9,120 nt of DNA from an uncultured Collinsella sp. (GCA_937969105.1 CALBUZ010000116.1:1-9120); one strand, 5' to 3'. Shown: positions 1 through 8,880, numbered from the stretch's first letter. The notes: generated from the sequence alone by a model not told the origin. Translations and numbers: made by a program.

Positions 1-95
1 TCAAAAGATGGACAGTCCTTGGACAGGTAACAAACAAGCAGAGTAGATATTGTTCGATTTTGAGGGCCCTGAAAAGGGAACTCAATTCCTAATGT
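1..95 (+). other. Proximal 16S-23S spacer with structured hairpin
   Basis: No 16S 3' end (anti-Shine-Dalgarno) is present, so the window opens inside the spacer. Bases 50-66 resemble the stalk strand found again after the 23S gene (3588-3606) and are probably the 3' strand of the 16S processing stalk. Bases 60-85 can form a hairpin: TTGAG pairs with CTCAA, a GG/AA internal loop follows, then CCCT pairs with AGGG around a GAAA tetraloop. The processing role is inferred from position and similarity. Confidence 0.6.
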
Positions 96-171
96 GGGGG
101 TTTAGCTCAGCTGGGAGAGCACCTGCTTTGCAAGCAGGGGGTCAAGGGTTCGATTCCCTTAATCTCCACCA
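96..171 (+). tRNA. tRNA-Ala(TGC), first copy
   Basis: This 76-base cloverleaf has encoded CCA. The anticodon loop TTTGCAA places TGC at 129-131. The acceptor strands GGGGGTT and AATCTCC pair with the G3-U70 wobble that is the main alanine identity element. The D arm (GCTC..GAGC) and the T arm (AAGGG/CCCTT with TTCGATT loop) are intact. It is the first of four tRNAs in the spacer and lies 3 bases before tRNA-Ile. It differs from the second alanine copy (278-353) mainly at base 26, the loop base 32 and two compensated T-stem pairs, so both copies look functional. Confidence 0.97.
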
Positions 172-174
172 CAT

Positions 175-251
175 GGGCCAATAGCTCAGCTGGCTAGAGC
201 ACACGACTGATAATCGTGAGGTCGATGGTTCGAGTCCATTTTGGCCCACCA
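175..251 (+). tRNA. tRNA-Ile(GAT), first copy
   Basis: This 77-base cloverleaf has encoded CCA. The acceptor pair is GGGCCAA/TTGGCCC. The anticodon loop CTGATAA gives GAT at 209-211, on the stem CACGA/TCGTG. The T loop is TTCGAGT. It follows tRNA-Ala by 3 bases, the usual spacer pairing, and would be cut from the same pre-rRNA transcript. Compared with the second isoleucine copy it has a more A+T-rich acceptor and anticodon stem, with every stem change compensated. Confidence 0.97.
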
Positions 252-277
252 CTTCAAAAATTGTGAGATGGAAATAT

Positions 278-353
278 GGGGGTTTAGCTCAGCTGGGAGA
301 GCGCCTGCCTTGCAAGCAGGAGGTCAGCGGTTCGATCCCGCTAATCTCCACCA
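278..353 (+). tRNA. tRNA-Ala(TGC), second copy
   Basis: This second 76-base alanine tRNA has the same acceptor stem (GGGGGTT/AATCTCC, G3-U70 kept) and the anticodon TGC at 311-313 in the loop CTTGCAA. Its T stem is AGCGG/CCGCT where the first copy has AAGGG/CCCTT, so two base pairs changed together. It is separated from the first pair by 26 bases that hold no recognisable gene, and from the next tRNA-Ile by 4 bases. It appears functional. Confidence 0.97.
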
Positions 354-357
354 AAAC

Positions 358-434
358 GGGCCCGTAGCTCAGCTGGCTAGAGCGTGCGACTGATAATCGC
401 AAGGTCGGTGGTTCGAGCCCACTCGGGCCCACCA
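358..434 (+). tRNA. tRNA-Ile(GAT), second copy
   Basis: This 77-base isoleucine tRNA has a fully paired GC-rich acceptor (GGGCCCG/CGGGCCC) and the anticodon GAT at 392-394 on the stem TGCGA/TCGCA. CCA is encoded. The stem differences from the first copy are paired substitutions, which suggests an old duplication under selection, or acquisition from another operon, rather than a recent copy. It is the last tRNA before the 23S leader. Confidence 0.97.
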
Positions 435-506
435 AACAACGTTTGTTGTTGGATTTGAAGACCTGACTGAAAGGTTGGATCTTCAAATCTGATCGCAAAA
501 GTGATC
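435..506 (+). other. Three consecutive spacer hairpins
   Basis: Right after tRNA-Ile the spacer can fold into three hairpins. AACAAC pairs with GTTGTT (435-440/445-450, loop GTTT). GATTTGAAGA pairs perfectly with TCTTCAAATC (452-461/480-489), with CC/GG able to close an inner loop. GATCGC pairs with GTGATC (491-496/501-506, one G-U, AAAA loop). They probably separate tRNA processing from 23S processing; no protein is encoded here. The function is inferred. Confidence 0.5.
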
Positions 507-513
507 GGACAAT

Positions 514-532
514 GTACCTTGAAAACTGAACA
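514..532 (+). promoter_or_regulatory. 23S processing stalk, 5' strand; boxA-like
   Basis: The sequence around CCTTGAAAACTGAACAA is the conserved Firmicutes pre-23S element, also similar to the rRNA antitermination boxA. It pairs with 3588-3606 over 18 of 19 positions: one G-G mismatch at 521/3599, with G-U pairs at 515/3605 and 527/3593. That would bring the two ends of the 23S precursor together for RNase cleavage. The pairing is seen directly. Processing and antitermination roles come from knowledge of related rRNA operons. Confidence 0.7.
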
Positions 533-702
533 ATGCAACAACAAAGTGAAGTAAGGCAACAGAGAGGTTCTGTGTCTGAAAAGACACAGGAGCGTATATT
601 TTAATTGTGGAACATCGTATAGATGGGTAACGATTACAATTTCTCTAAAGAATTGCCTGCATAATTCACAACGAGAACAAGCGAAAAGCTTAGTTTTCGA
701 TT
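533..702 (+). other. Pre-23S leader with hairpins and alternative long-range pairings
   Basis: No gene lies between the stalk and the mature 23S 5' end. A perfect 8-pair hairpin with a GAAA tetraloop sits at 570-577/582-589. A smaller one (CGAAAA/TTTTCG, 682-687/694-699) sits next to the mature end. Bases 653-661 (TTGCCTGCA) are complementary to 3554-3562, and bases 663-671 (AATTCACAA) to 3569-3577, both just past the 23S 3' end. The two long helices cross and cannot both form as a simple nested structure. Confidence 0.6.
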
Positions 703-3542
<2,840 letters not shown>

Positions 3543-3587
3543 TACAAGAACATTGCAGGCAAACCGCCTTGTGAATTCTTCATCCTC

Positions 3588-3606
3588 TGTTCGGTTTTGA
3601 AGGTGC
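3588..3606 (+). other. 23S processing stalk, 3' strand
   Basis: The sequence TGTTCGGTTTTGAAGGTGC, just beyond the 23S 3' end, pairs with 514-532 upstream of the gene. This defines the base of the pre-23S stem and places the tRNA-Lys gene, 13 bases further on, outside the stalk. The mature 3' end is probably made by further cleavage or trimming of 3543-3587, which also contains the two alternative pairing arms. Confidence 0.7.
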
Positions 3607-3619
3607 AGACAAACCTTGA

Positions 3620-3695
3620 GCACCATTAGCTCAGCTGGTAGAGCACCTGACTCTTAATCAGGGTGTCCAGGGTTCGAGTCCCTGATGGTGTACCA
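3620..3695 (+). tRNA. tRNA-Lys(CTT)
   Basis: This 76-base cloverleaf has encoded CCA. The anticodon loop CTCTTAA gives CTT at 3653-3655, reading AAG. The stems are CCTGA/TCAGG (anticodon), GCTC/GAGC (D) and CAGGG/CCCTG (T, loop TTCGAGT). The acceptor is GCACCAT/ATGGTGT, so the first pair is a G1-U72 wobble rather than G-C. It lies between 23S and 5S, outside the 23S stalk, and is followed by a hairpin whose arm is complementary to its own 3' end. Confidence 0.96.
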
Positions 3696-3697
3696 CT

Positions 3698-3726
3698 CCG
3701 TTGGATGTGTGGTACACATCCAACGG
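3698..3726 (+). repeat. 13-bp inverted repeat after tRNA-Lys
   Basis: CCGTTGGATGTGT pairs perfectly with ACACATCCAACGG around the 3-base loop GGT. It begins 2 bases after the tRNA CCA. No T-run follows (the next bases are GGAATTTCC), so it is not a standard intrinsic terminator. It may be a processing or 3'-protecting hairpin, or a weak terminator. Bases 3709-3717 (GTGGTACAC) are also perfectly complementary to 3688-3696 at the tRNA 3' end. Confidence 0.75.
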
Positions 3727-3737
3727 GGAATTTCCTC

Positions 3738-3766
3738 TTGACACGAGGTCAATTTTATAGTAGTAT
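3738..3766 (+). promoter_or_regulatory. Candidate promoter for 5S rRNA
   Basis: A perfect -35 box TTGACA (3738-3743) stands 17 bases before TAGTAT (3761-3766), a four-of-six -10 box keeping the leading TA and final T. Transcription would begin near 3773, about 16 bases before the 5S gene. This suggests that 5S can be transcribed apart from the 23S precursor. Predicted from sequence only. Confidence 0.6.
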
Positions 3767-3788
3767 TTGACGTAAGTCATTTACCATA

Positions 3789-3904
<116 letters not shown>

Positions 3905-3906
3905 AC

Positions 3907-3938
3907 AGAAGACCGCAGTCATTTGACTGCGGTCTTTT
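3907..3938 (+). terminator. Intrinsic terminator of the rRNA operon
   Basis: AAGACCGCAGTC (3909-3920) pairs over 12 positions with GACTGCGGTCTT (3925-3936) around an ATTT loop, and the T-run TCTTTT closes it. It begins 3 bases after 5S, as expected for the end of an rRNA operon. Confidence 0.93.
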
Positions 3939-3968
3939 GCTATATTTGCACCGTTTTCCGCGCTGCTG

Positions 3969-3977
3969 TGATACAAT
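3969..3977 (+). promoter_or_regulatory. Candidate extended -10 promoter for the sigma factor operon
   Basis: TGATACAAT is an extended -10 element (TG, one base, then TACAAT at 3972-3977). No good -35 box stands 16-18 bases upstream; a TTGCAC lies 20 bases away. Transcription would start near 3984, giving a leader of about 100 bases that includes a possible hairpin (CTGCCGTG/CACGGCAG, 3982-3989/4000-4007). No T-run follows the hairpin. Confidence 0.4.
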
Positions 3978-4086
3978 GGCCCTGCCGTGGGATTTCAGAC
4001 ACGGCAGAAGAAAAATGCAGATCCGCTGTAACCTTTTGCACACAGTGGACTCTTATAGACAAAGCATCAAGATGGGAGGGGCAAGG

Positions 4087-4572
4087 ATGGACACGTTCGA
4101 CGTCATATTTACAACCTACAGTCCGTTCGTGTTCCGTTACCTGCGCTCCCTGTGCGGAGATGCGGCCGTCGCCGAAGAGCTCACGGCGGAGACCTTTTAC
4201 CGCGCCTACACCCATTTTGATTCGTTTCGCGGCGACAGCAAGCTTGAGACGTGGCTGTGCGCCATTGCGAAGAACGCATACCTCAAGGACTGCCGGCGCA
4301 GCGCGCGCACGGTCGGCGCGGACGCGCTTGAGACCCTGCCGGCGGAGACGGACTTTGTCGAGCGCTTTCTTGACCTCGAGCAGGCGCGGCAGATCTACCG
4401 CCACGTCCATGAGCTGGGCGCGCAGTATAAGGAAGTGTTTTTGCTGCGCACGCTCGGCGAGCTGAGCTTCCGCGACATTGCGGACATCTTCGGCAAGTCC
4501 GAATCGTGGGCGAAGGTCACGTACTTTCGCGCCAAAAACAAAATCATCGAACGAATGGAGGGATCGACATGA
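4087..4572 (+). CDS. ECF-type RNA polymerase sigma factor
   Basis: This 161-residue sigma-70 family protein has the size and two-domain layout of ECF (group IV) sigma factors, which direct RNA polymerase to a small regulon when released from an anti-sigma factor. Region 2 covers about residues 8-72, with the core-binding segment AEELTAETFYRAY and the -10-recognising TWLCAIAKNAYLKDCRR. After a linker, region 4 covers about 98-157, with a helix-turn-helix around LSFRDIADIFGKSESWAKV that would read the -35. The start is chosen at 4087 because GGGAGG (4074-4079) lies 7 bases upstream; an in-frame ATG at 4072 overlaps that site. Its stop overlaps the next gene's start (ATGA), implying translational coupling to its inhibitor. 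It resembles YlaC-like Firmicutes factors, but target promoters and stimulus cannot be read here. Confidence 0.93.
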   Translation: MDTFDVIFTTYSPFVFRYLRSLCGDAAVAEELTAETFYRAYTHFDSFRGDSKLETWLCAIAKNAYLKDCRRSARTVGADALETLPAETDFVERFLDLEQARQIYRHVHELGAQYKEVFLLRTLGELSFRDIADIFGKSESWAKVTYFRAKNKIIERMEGST

Positions 4573-5252
4573 ACCCGATTACCTGCGGCATGGCGGCGGA
4601 TCTGCTGCCGCTCTATCTGGACGGCTGCTGCAGCGCCGACAGCCGTGCGGCGCTCGAGGCGCACATGGACGCCTGCCCGGCCTGCCGGGCGCAATATGCG
4701 CAGCTGCGGCGCGACCTGACGCCCGCTGCGCCCGCGGCGGAGGATCCCGGTACGGACGGGATCGCACGCGCTCTGGCGCGAAAAATGCGCCGCCGCAAGC
4801 GCTGCCTGCGCGCGCTCTGCGCGGTGCTGGGCGTGCTGCTGGCCGTGCTTCTTGTGTTCATCGGCAAGACCTTCGTGATCCTCGGCCAGCCGGGCGGCGC
4901 TGTGTCCGCCGCGCTCCCGGCCGGTGCGACCGATCTTGTCGCGCGTGAGGTCAGCGGCACGGCGGAGGAGGTCGGCGAGCATGTGTTTGCGACCGGAACG
5001 GCGCGGCTCGTCGTCTCGGCGGATGCGCTGCCGGATGCGCCCGTGACGGTGCGGCTCTGGCAGGTGCGCGAGACGCGCGAAAATACCATGGTCGCAACGC
5101 TCGACGCAAGGCACCGGTCGTGCATCTTTACGAATCTGCCGCCGCAGACGCTCTACGCCGTCACGGTGGACGGCGCGCCGGATGTGCAGCTCACCGTGCG
5201 CAGCCGGCTCACGTTCCGGGAGGCGTTTTCCCTCATGCTGCAGGAGCTGTGA
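4569..5252 (+). CDS. Membrane-anchored zinc-binding anti-sigma factor
   Basis: This 227-residue protein starts at the ATGA overlap with the sigma gene, with GGAGGG (4557-4562) upstream. The N-terminus has the zinc anti-sigma (zf-HC2) pattern: Cys6, then His32, Cys36 and Cys39 (HMDACPAC), a Cys-X25-His-X3-Cys-X2-Cys spacing. A basic stretch (KMRRRKR, 72-78) precedes a single membrane helix at about 80-98, so the zinc domain should be cytoplasmic and residues 105-227 outside. By family knowledge the cytoplasmic part holds the sigma factor inactive and the outer part may sense the signal. The outer domain appears rich in beta strands; the segment FTNLPPQTLYAVTVDG recalls a fibronectin type III strand pair, a tentative reading. 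Extra Cys20-Cys21 could permit redox sensing, but nothing shows this. The gene ends 29 bases before a strong terminator. Confidence 0.9.
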   Translation: MNPITCGMAADLLPLYLDGCCSADSRAALEAHMDACPACRAQYAQLRRDLTPAAPAAEDPGTDGIARALARKMRRRKRCLRALCAVLGVLLAVLLVFIGKTFVILGQPGGAVSAALPAGATDLVAREVSGTAEEVGEHVFATGTARLVVSADALPDAPVTVRLWQVRETRENTMVATLDARHRSCIFTNLPPQTLYAVTVDGAPDVQLTVRSRLTFREAFSLMLQEL

Positions 5253-5281
5253 GCAGGGGTAGAAATCGGACAGAAATCGCG

Positions 5282-5312
5282 AAAGCCCCGCCGGAAAACC
5301 GGCGGGGCTTTT
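5282..5312. terminator. Shared convergent terminator
   Basis: AAAGCCCCGCCGG (5282-5294) pairs with CCGGCGGGGCTTT (5299-5311) around an AAAA loop, 13 pairs, with one further T on the + strand. It stops the sigma/anti-sigma operon. Read from the other strand the same stem ends in TTT and lies 29 bases past the dehydrogenase stop, so it probably serves both converging operons, more strongly on +. Confidence 0.9.
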
Positions 5313-5340
5313 GGGGTGTTGCGAAAAGAAAGGGATCGGA

Positions 5341-6231
5341 TCAGTATTTCTGCAGCGGGGCGTATTTCTCATGCAGCGCTTCCTCACGCTCGAGGTCGGA
5401 CTCGATGCGTCTGTGGCGTGCGCGGATCTGCTCGTGGGTGTGCATATGCGGCACCTTGTACATGTGGTTCTCCTCGACAGCCTCGAACAGGTACGGGCCG
5501 ACGAAGGCGGGGTTCATGCCCTTGACGGTGATGTTGCTGTCGAACAGGCGGCGGTAATCCCAGTAGCTGTCGGTGGCGTAGAACGGGTCGCACGGGACGC
5601 TGTAGTCGGCCGGGCGGTGATCCTCGCTGTTGTGGATGTTCGTGTGCACATATTCGGGACAGAACACGCTCACACCCATCATGCTGTAGTCGGGGTCGTT
5701 CTCGGCGAGGTCGCGCACGGCCTCAGCGATGCAGACGGCGGCATGCTTGCTCGCAAGGTAGGCCGTATTGTAGCGCAGGCCGGTGATCAGGCCGGCGATG
5801 GATGCGGTGAACAGGAAGTGGCAGGGCGTGCCCTGCTGCTTGAAGATGGGCAGCACCTCGTGCACGTAATAGGTCAGGCCGAGCACGTTCGTGTTCATGG
5901 CCCAGGCCCAGTCCTGAGGCGGATGGTTGTAGACCCAGCCGGCGGTGGCGATGCCGGCGTTGGCGAACATCAGGTCGAGCTGGCCGTACTCCTGCATGAC
6001 GCGCAGGATGCTGAAGCGGACCTCTTCATACTTTGTGACGTCGGTCTTGATGGTGACGACCTTCGGCGCGCCGGCCTTCTCGCAGATGGCCTTGGTCTCC
6101 TCGAGCCCCTCGGTGTTGATGTCGATGAGGGCGAGGCGCATGCCGCGCTTGGCAGCCTCTTCAGCGAAGGCGCGGCCGATGCCGGTGGCGGAGCCGGTGA
6201 TGGCGGCAACTTTGTTCTTGAATTCTTTCAT
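5341..6231 (-). CDS. Short-chain dehydrogenase/reductase (SDR), NAD-type
   Basis: This 296-residue classical SDR oxidoreductase is probably cytoplasmic. Visible motifs are TGSATGIG at 12-19 (nucleotide-binding glycine motif), Asp37 at the end of the second strand (ALIDIN; an acid here usually favours NAD over NADP), NAG at 91-93, and the catalytic set Asn115, Ser144, Tyr158 and Lys162 (YLASK). About 45 residues longer than a minimal SDR, it has a C-terminal part (about 195-296) rich in His, Tyr and charged residues, likely a substrate lid plus tail. The ATG at 6231 is preceded by AAAGGAAG with 7 bases spacing. It is the last gene of the operon, 45 bases after the permease. The context suggests it oxidises a hydroxy acid or related alcohol brought in by one of the transporters, or reduces the keto form; the actual substrate is unknown. 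Confidence 0.92.
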   Translation of the reverse strand: MKEFKNKVAAITGSATGIGRAFAEEAAKRGMRLALIDINTEGLEETKAICEKAGAPKVVTIKTDVTKYEEVRFSILRVMQEYGQLDLMFANAGIATAGWVYNHPPQDWAWAMNTNVLGLTYYVHEVLPIFKQQGTPCHFLFTASIAGLITGLRYNTAYLASKHAAVCIAEAVRDLAENDPDYSMMGVSVFCPEYVHTNIHNSEDHRPADYSVPCDPFYATDSYWDYRRLFDSNITVKGMNPAFVGPYLFEAVEENHMYKVPHMHTHEQIRARHRRIESDLEREEALHEKYAPLQKY

Positions 6232-6276
6232 GTCTTGACTTCCTTTCTGTTGTGATATGGTGTGGGTTGACGGGGC

Positions 6277-7590
6277 TCAGGCGAGACCCGGGAACAGGAC
6301 GCACATGAGCGTGACGGCGGCGGTACCGACGGTCGTGGCGATGACGGTCGTCACGAACAGGGCGGGGTAGACCTCCTTGAGCTTCATGTGGCACATGGGC
6401 AGCAGCATGAGGATGCTGCCCGAATAGGGCATGGAGTCGAGCGTGGTGGCCGCAAACGCGGACACGCGGTGGATGGTGCTGGCCGTCAGACCGAGCGCCT
6501 GCAGCTTCGGCGCGATGATCGGCAGCGCGACGAGCTGGCCGGTGGACGAGCCGCCGGTGAGCATGCACATGAGCGCCACAACGACCCAGCAGATGAGGAT
6601 CGGCGCGATGCTGATGCTTGTGATGGCGGTGATCATGGACTGGAACGCGTCCGTGTTGGTGATGACGCCGGCGAAGCCGCAGATTGCGGCGACGGTCATC
6701 GTCATGGGCACGGAGTCGACGGCGCCGCTGTTGAGCATGGCCTTGAGATCCCTGCGGCGCAGCTGCGGCCAGAACAGCACGAGAGACAGCGCGATGGAGC
6801 ACAACAGGCAGATGTTGATGTTGAGCTTCCAGATGTTGAACAGCAGGAAGAGGACGGCCATCGGAATGAGGGCGACGATCAGCTTCGGCTTGCTGCCTGT
6901 GCTGTCATAACGCGGGTCGAGCGGGTGGAGCTCGAAGTGCTCGCCGCGTTTGCGGGCGCGGTTGATGAGCAGGTTCATGATGACGAGGATCGCGGCGATC
7001 TCCGCCGCCGCGCCCACGAGACCGGGCACCAGTGCCACATCGGCCGCCGTGCCGAGCACGGTCATGGCGGCTACGTTCGTGACCTGCGGGCTGCCGGGCA
7101 CGGTCAGCGTGAAGGTGAACGAGCCCGCGCCCAGAATGCCGAGGATGAACTTCTTCGGGATATCGCAGCGCTCGAAAATGACCAGCGCGATCGGGTACAT
7201 GAGCACGATGACGACGCCGGCGATGATGCCGCCGAGGTTGAGGATGGTGCCGATGACCAGGATCACAGACATGCCGATGAGGTTTTTGCCGGTATTGCTC
7301 ATGTTCTCCTTGAGCAGGCGGTTCATGACGGTGTCGGCGATGGTGTAGGCGGCGCCGCTCTCCGTGTAGATCTTCGACTGCAGGCAGCCGAAGAGGATCA
7401 TGAAGAAGAAGCTCTTGACGGCGGTGAACATACCGCTGACATAGTCGCCGACGAGGCTGTCGATAAACGGCAGCGTGTTGCAGGCGATGACGACGCACGC
7501 GCCGGCAAATGTGGCCAGATAGACCGACCAGTCTTTATAGCAGAGATAGATAACGATCAGAAAACCAAGGATACAGCCGATGACGCCCAA
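6277..7590 (-). CDS. GntP-family organic acid permease
   Basis: This is a hydrophobic protein of 437 residues (440 if started at the GTG at 7599), an inner-membrane carrier with about 11-12 membrane segments split by a hydrophilic loop at about 210-237. It resembles the GntP family (gluconate:H+ symporters and related permeases): PGSPQVTN at 165-172, GGSSTGQ at 346-352, and HRV...LDSMPYSG at 374-391 match the family's conserved half-membrane and late motifs. By family the substrate is a sugar acid or hydroxycarboxylate moved with protons, but which one cannot be told. TTG at 7590 is favoured because GAGGTG, a perfect anti-SD match, lies 6 bases upstream; the GTG at 7599 sits inside that site. 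The gene follows the major facilitator gene by 24 bases in the same frame. A looser link to other ion-transporter superfamily members is possible. Confidence 0.87.
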   Translation of the reverse strand: MGVIGCILGFLIVIYLCYKDWSVYLATFAGACVVIACNTLPFIDSLVGDYVSGMFTAVKSFFFMILFGCLQSKIYTESGAAYTIADTVMNRLLKENMSNTGKNLIGMSVILVIGTILNLGGIIAGVVIVLMYPIALVIFERCDIPKKFILGILGAGSFTFTLTVPGSPQVTNVAAMTVLGTAADVALVPGLVGAAAEIAAILVIMNLLINRARKRGEHFELHPLDPRYDSTGSKPKLIVALIPMAVLFLLFNIWKLNINICLLCSIALSLVLFWPQLRRRDLKAMLNSGAVDSVPMTMTVAAICGFAGVITNTDAFQSMITAITSISIAPILICWVVVALMCMLTGGSSTGQLVALPIIAPKLQALGLTASTIHRVSAFAATTLDSMPYSGSILMLLPMCHMKLKEVYPALFVTTVIATTVGTAAVTLMCVLFPGLA

Positions 7591-7596
7591 TGTTGA

Positions 7597-7602
7597 CACC
7601 TC
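7597..7602 (-). promoter_or_regulatory. Ribosome binding site deciding the permease start
   Basis: On the minus strand, GAGGTG matches the 16S 3' end (CACCTC) and stands 6 bases before TTG at 7590. The GTG that would start the longest open frame forms part of this site, leaving it no properly spaced binding site. Confidence 0.55.
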
Positions 7603-7614
7603 TTCCGATCGGGA

Positions 7615-8874
7615 TTACACAGATTCGGCCTGCTTCTCGGCCGCATCGAGGGGCTTGCGATCCACCTTCGGGATCAGGTACATGGACACAACGGCGACGC
7701 ACGAGAGCACGATGCCATAGATGAACGAGGCGGTGTAGCCGCCGGTGGAGGCAACGAGCGCGGCGCTGATGCGCGGCGTGATGAGCGTGCAGAAGATCAT
7801 GTAGCCGAACAGGGCCACGCCGTAGATGCCGCCGGCGTAGACCGGGCCGTAGGACTTGTTGATCGTGACGGGGTAGACGCTGTTGGTGGCGCCGAAGCCG
7901 AGGCCGAGCAGCGCATAGCCGAGGTAGAACATGAACAGCGAGTGCGCGGCGATCAGGCAGATGGCGGACAGGATGCACAGTACGCCGCAGATGCCGTAGA
8001 CGTGCTTGTAGCTGATCTTGTCGCACAGCGCGCCGAGGAACAGGCGGCTGAGGGTATTGGCGATGAAGTAGATCGACACGCCCAGCGTGGCCGCGCTCAG
8101 CGTGAAGCCGGCGTCGGTCATGTACACGGAGAAGCGCGGGAACATGATCATATACATCGTCGGGAAGAAGGCGGTGCACACGATCAGGTGCCAGATGGGA
8201 CGGGTCTTGAGCGCGCGGCGCACGTTATAGCTCTCGAGCTGGGTCTCCGCACTCGAGGCGGAGCCGGCAAAGCCGGCGGGCGTGTAGCCGACAGGCGCCT
8301 GACGGACGCCGAGCGCGCACACGACGCACACGACCAGGGACACGAGGCCGACGATGCGCAGCGTGGAGATGATGCCGGTGGACTGCACGAGCTTCGAGCA
8401 GATCGGCGCGAGGAAGGCGGACGAGCCACCGGTGAAGGCCATGCACAGGCCGGAAACGAGGCCGCGCTTGTCCGGATACCAGCCGGTGGAGACATAGGTG
8501 GCCACGGTGTAGGCGAGGCCGTTGCCGAGACCCTGCAGGAAGCTGAAGGTCACATACAGCAGCCACGGGGACGACTGCGGCACGAAGCTGCTGGTCAGCG
8601 TGCCGAGCGGGAACAGCACGGCGCCGAGCAGCATGGCGTTTCTTGCGCCGATCTTCGACATGAGCGTGCCGCCGATCAGAGCGCCGGGCGTCCAGCACAG
8701 CAGCATGGTCGTGCTGACGTTTGCGATGGCGTCTGCGGTCCAGTTAAAGTGTGCTGCCAGCGGGGAAACAAATACGGCTGCAGAGTTGGTCACGCCGGTG
8801 ATGAGCAAAATCACCAGGCAGCGGATCAGGATTCCAAGGCGGTTGCGATCCATATTCTCGATCGTCTTTTCCAT
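7615..8874 (-). CDS. Major facilitator transporter, oxalate/formate antiporter (OFA) type
   Basis: This 419-residue inner-membrane carrier has about 12 helices in two halves joined by a loop near 191-225. Residues 69-80 (GTLMSKIGARNA) and 281-290 (GALCDKISYK) fit the loop 2-3 and 8-9 motifs of the superfamily. GLGNGLAY (115-122) followed by WYPDKRG (132-138) is typical of the OFA branch, whose members exchange small carboxylates such as oxalate and formate. Arg277 (NTLSRLF) aligns by eye with the substrate-binding Arg of OxlT, but no Lys is visible in helix 11, so oxalate itself is doubtful. The ATG at 8874 is chosen over upstream in-frame starts because AAAGGAGA lies 6 bases before it. It is the first gene of the three-gene operon, behind a structured leader and a good promoter. 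Confidence 0.9.
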   Translation of the reverse strand: MEKTIENMDRNRLGILIRCLVILLITGVTNSAAVFVSPLAAHFNWTADAIANVSTTMLLCWTPGALIGGTLMSKIGARNAMLLGAVLFPLGTLTSSFVPQSSPWLLYVTFSFLQGLGNGLAYTVATYVSTGWYPDKRGLVSGLCMAFTGGSSAFLAPICSKLVQSTGIISTLRIVGLVSLVVCVVCALGVRQAPVGYTPAGFAGSASSAETQLESYNVRRALKTRPIWHLIVCTAFFPTMYMIMFPRFSVYMTDAGFTLSAATLGVSIYFIANTLSRLFLGALCDKISYKHVYGICGVLCILSAICLIAAHSLFMFYLGYALLGLGFGATNSVYPVTINKSYGPVYAGGIYGVALFGYMIFCTLITPRISAALVASTGGYTASFIYGIVLSCVAVVSMYLIPKVDRKPLDAAEKQAESV

Positions 8875-8880
8875 CGAGAT

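Noticed and set aside
1..50. 3' end of 16S rRNA
   Set aside because: The conserved GGATCACCTCC end is absent, so the 16S gene must end before the window.
289..498. 69-residue open frame antisense to the spacer tRNAs
   Set aside because: It is a translation of the reverse of tRNA-Ala and tRNA-Ile genes; such frames are common false gene calls in rRNA spacers.
3698..3726. Hairpin after tRNA-Lys as an intrinsic terminator
   Set aside because: The stem is strong but is followed by GGAATTTCC rather than a T-run, so termination here is not supported.
4027..4060. ECF autoregulatory promoter (TGTAAC followed by GGAC or AGAC)
   Set aside because: The spacings, 14 and 24 bases from the AAC, do not fit the usual 16-17, and the -10-like boxes are poor.
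4395..5387. 330-residue minus-strand frame over the sigma/anti-sigma genes
   Set aside because: It is a GC-rich shadow frame opposite two clearly recognisable proteins, with low-complexity Arg/Ala/His composition.
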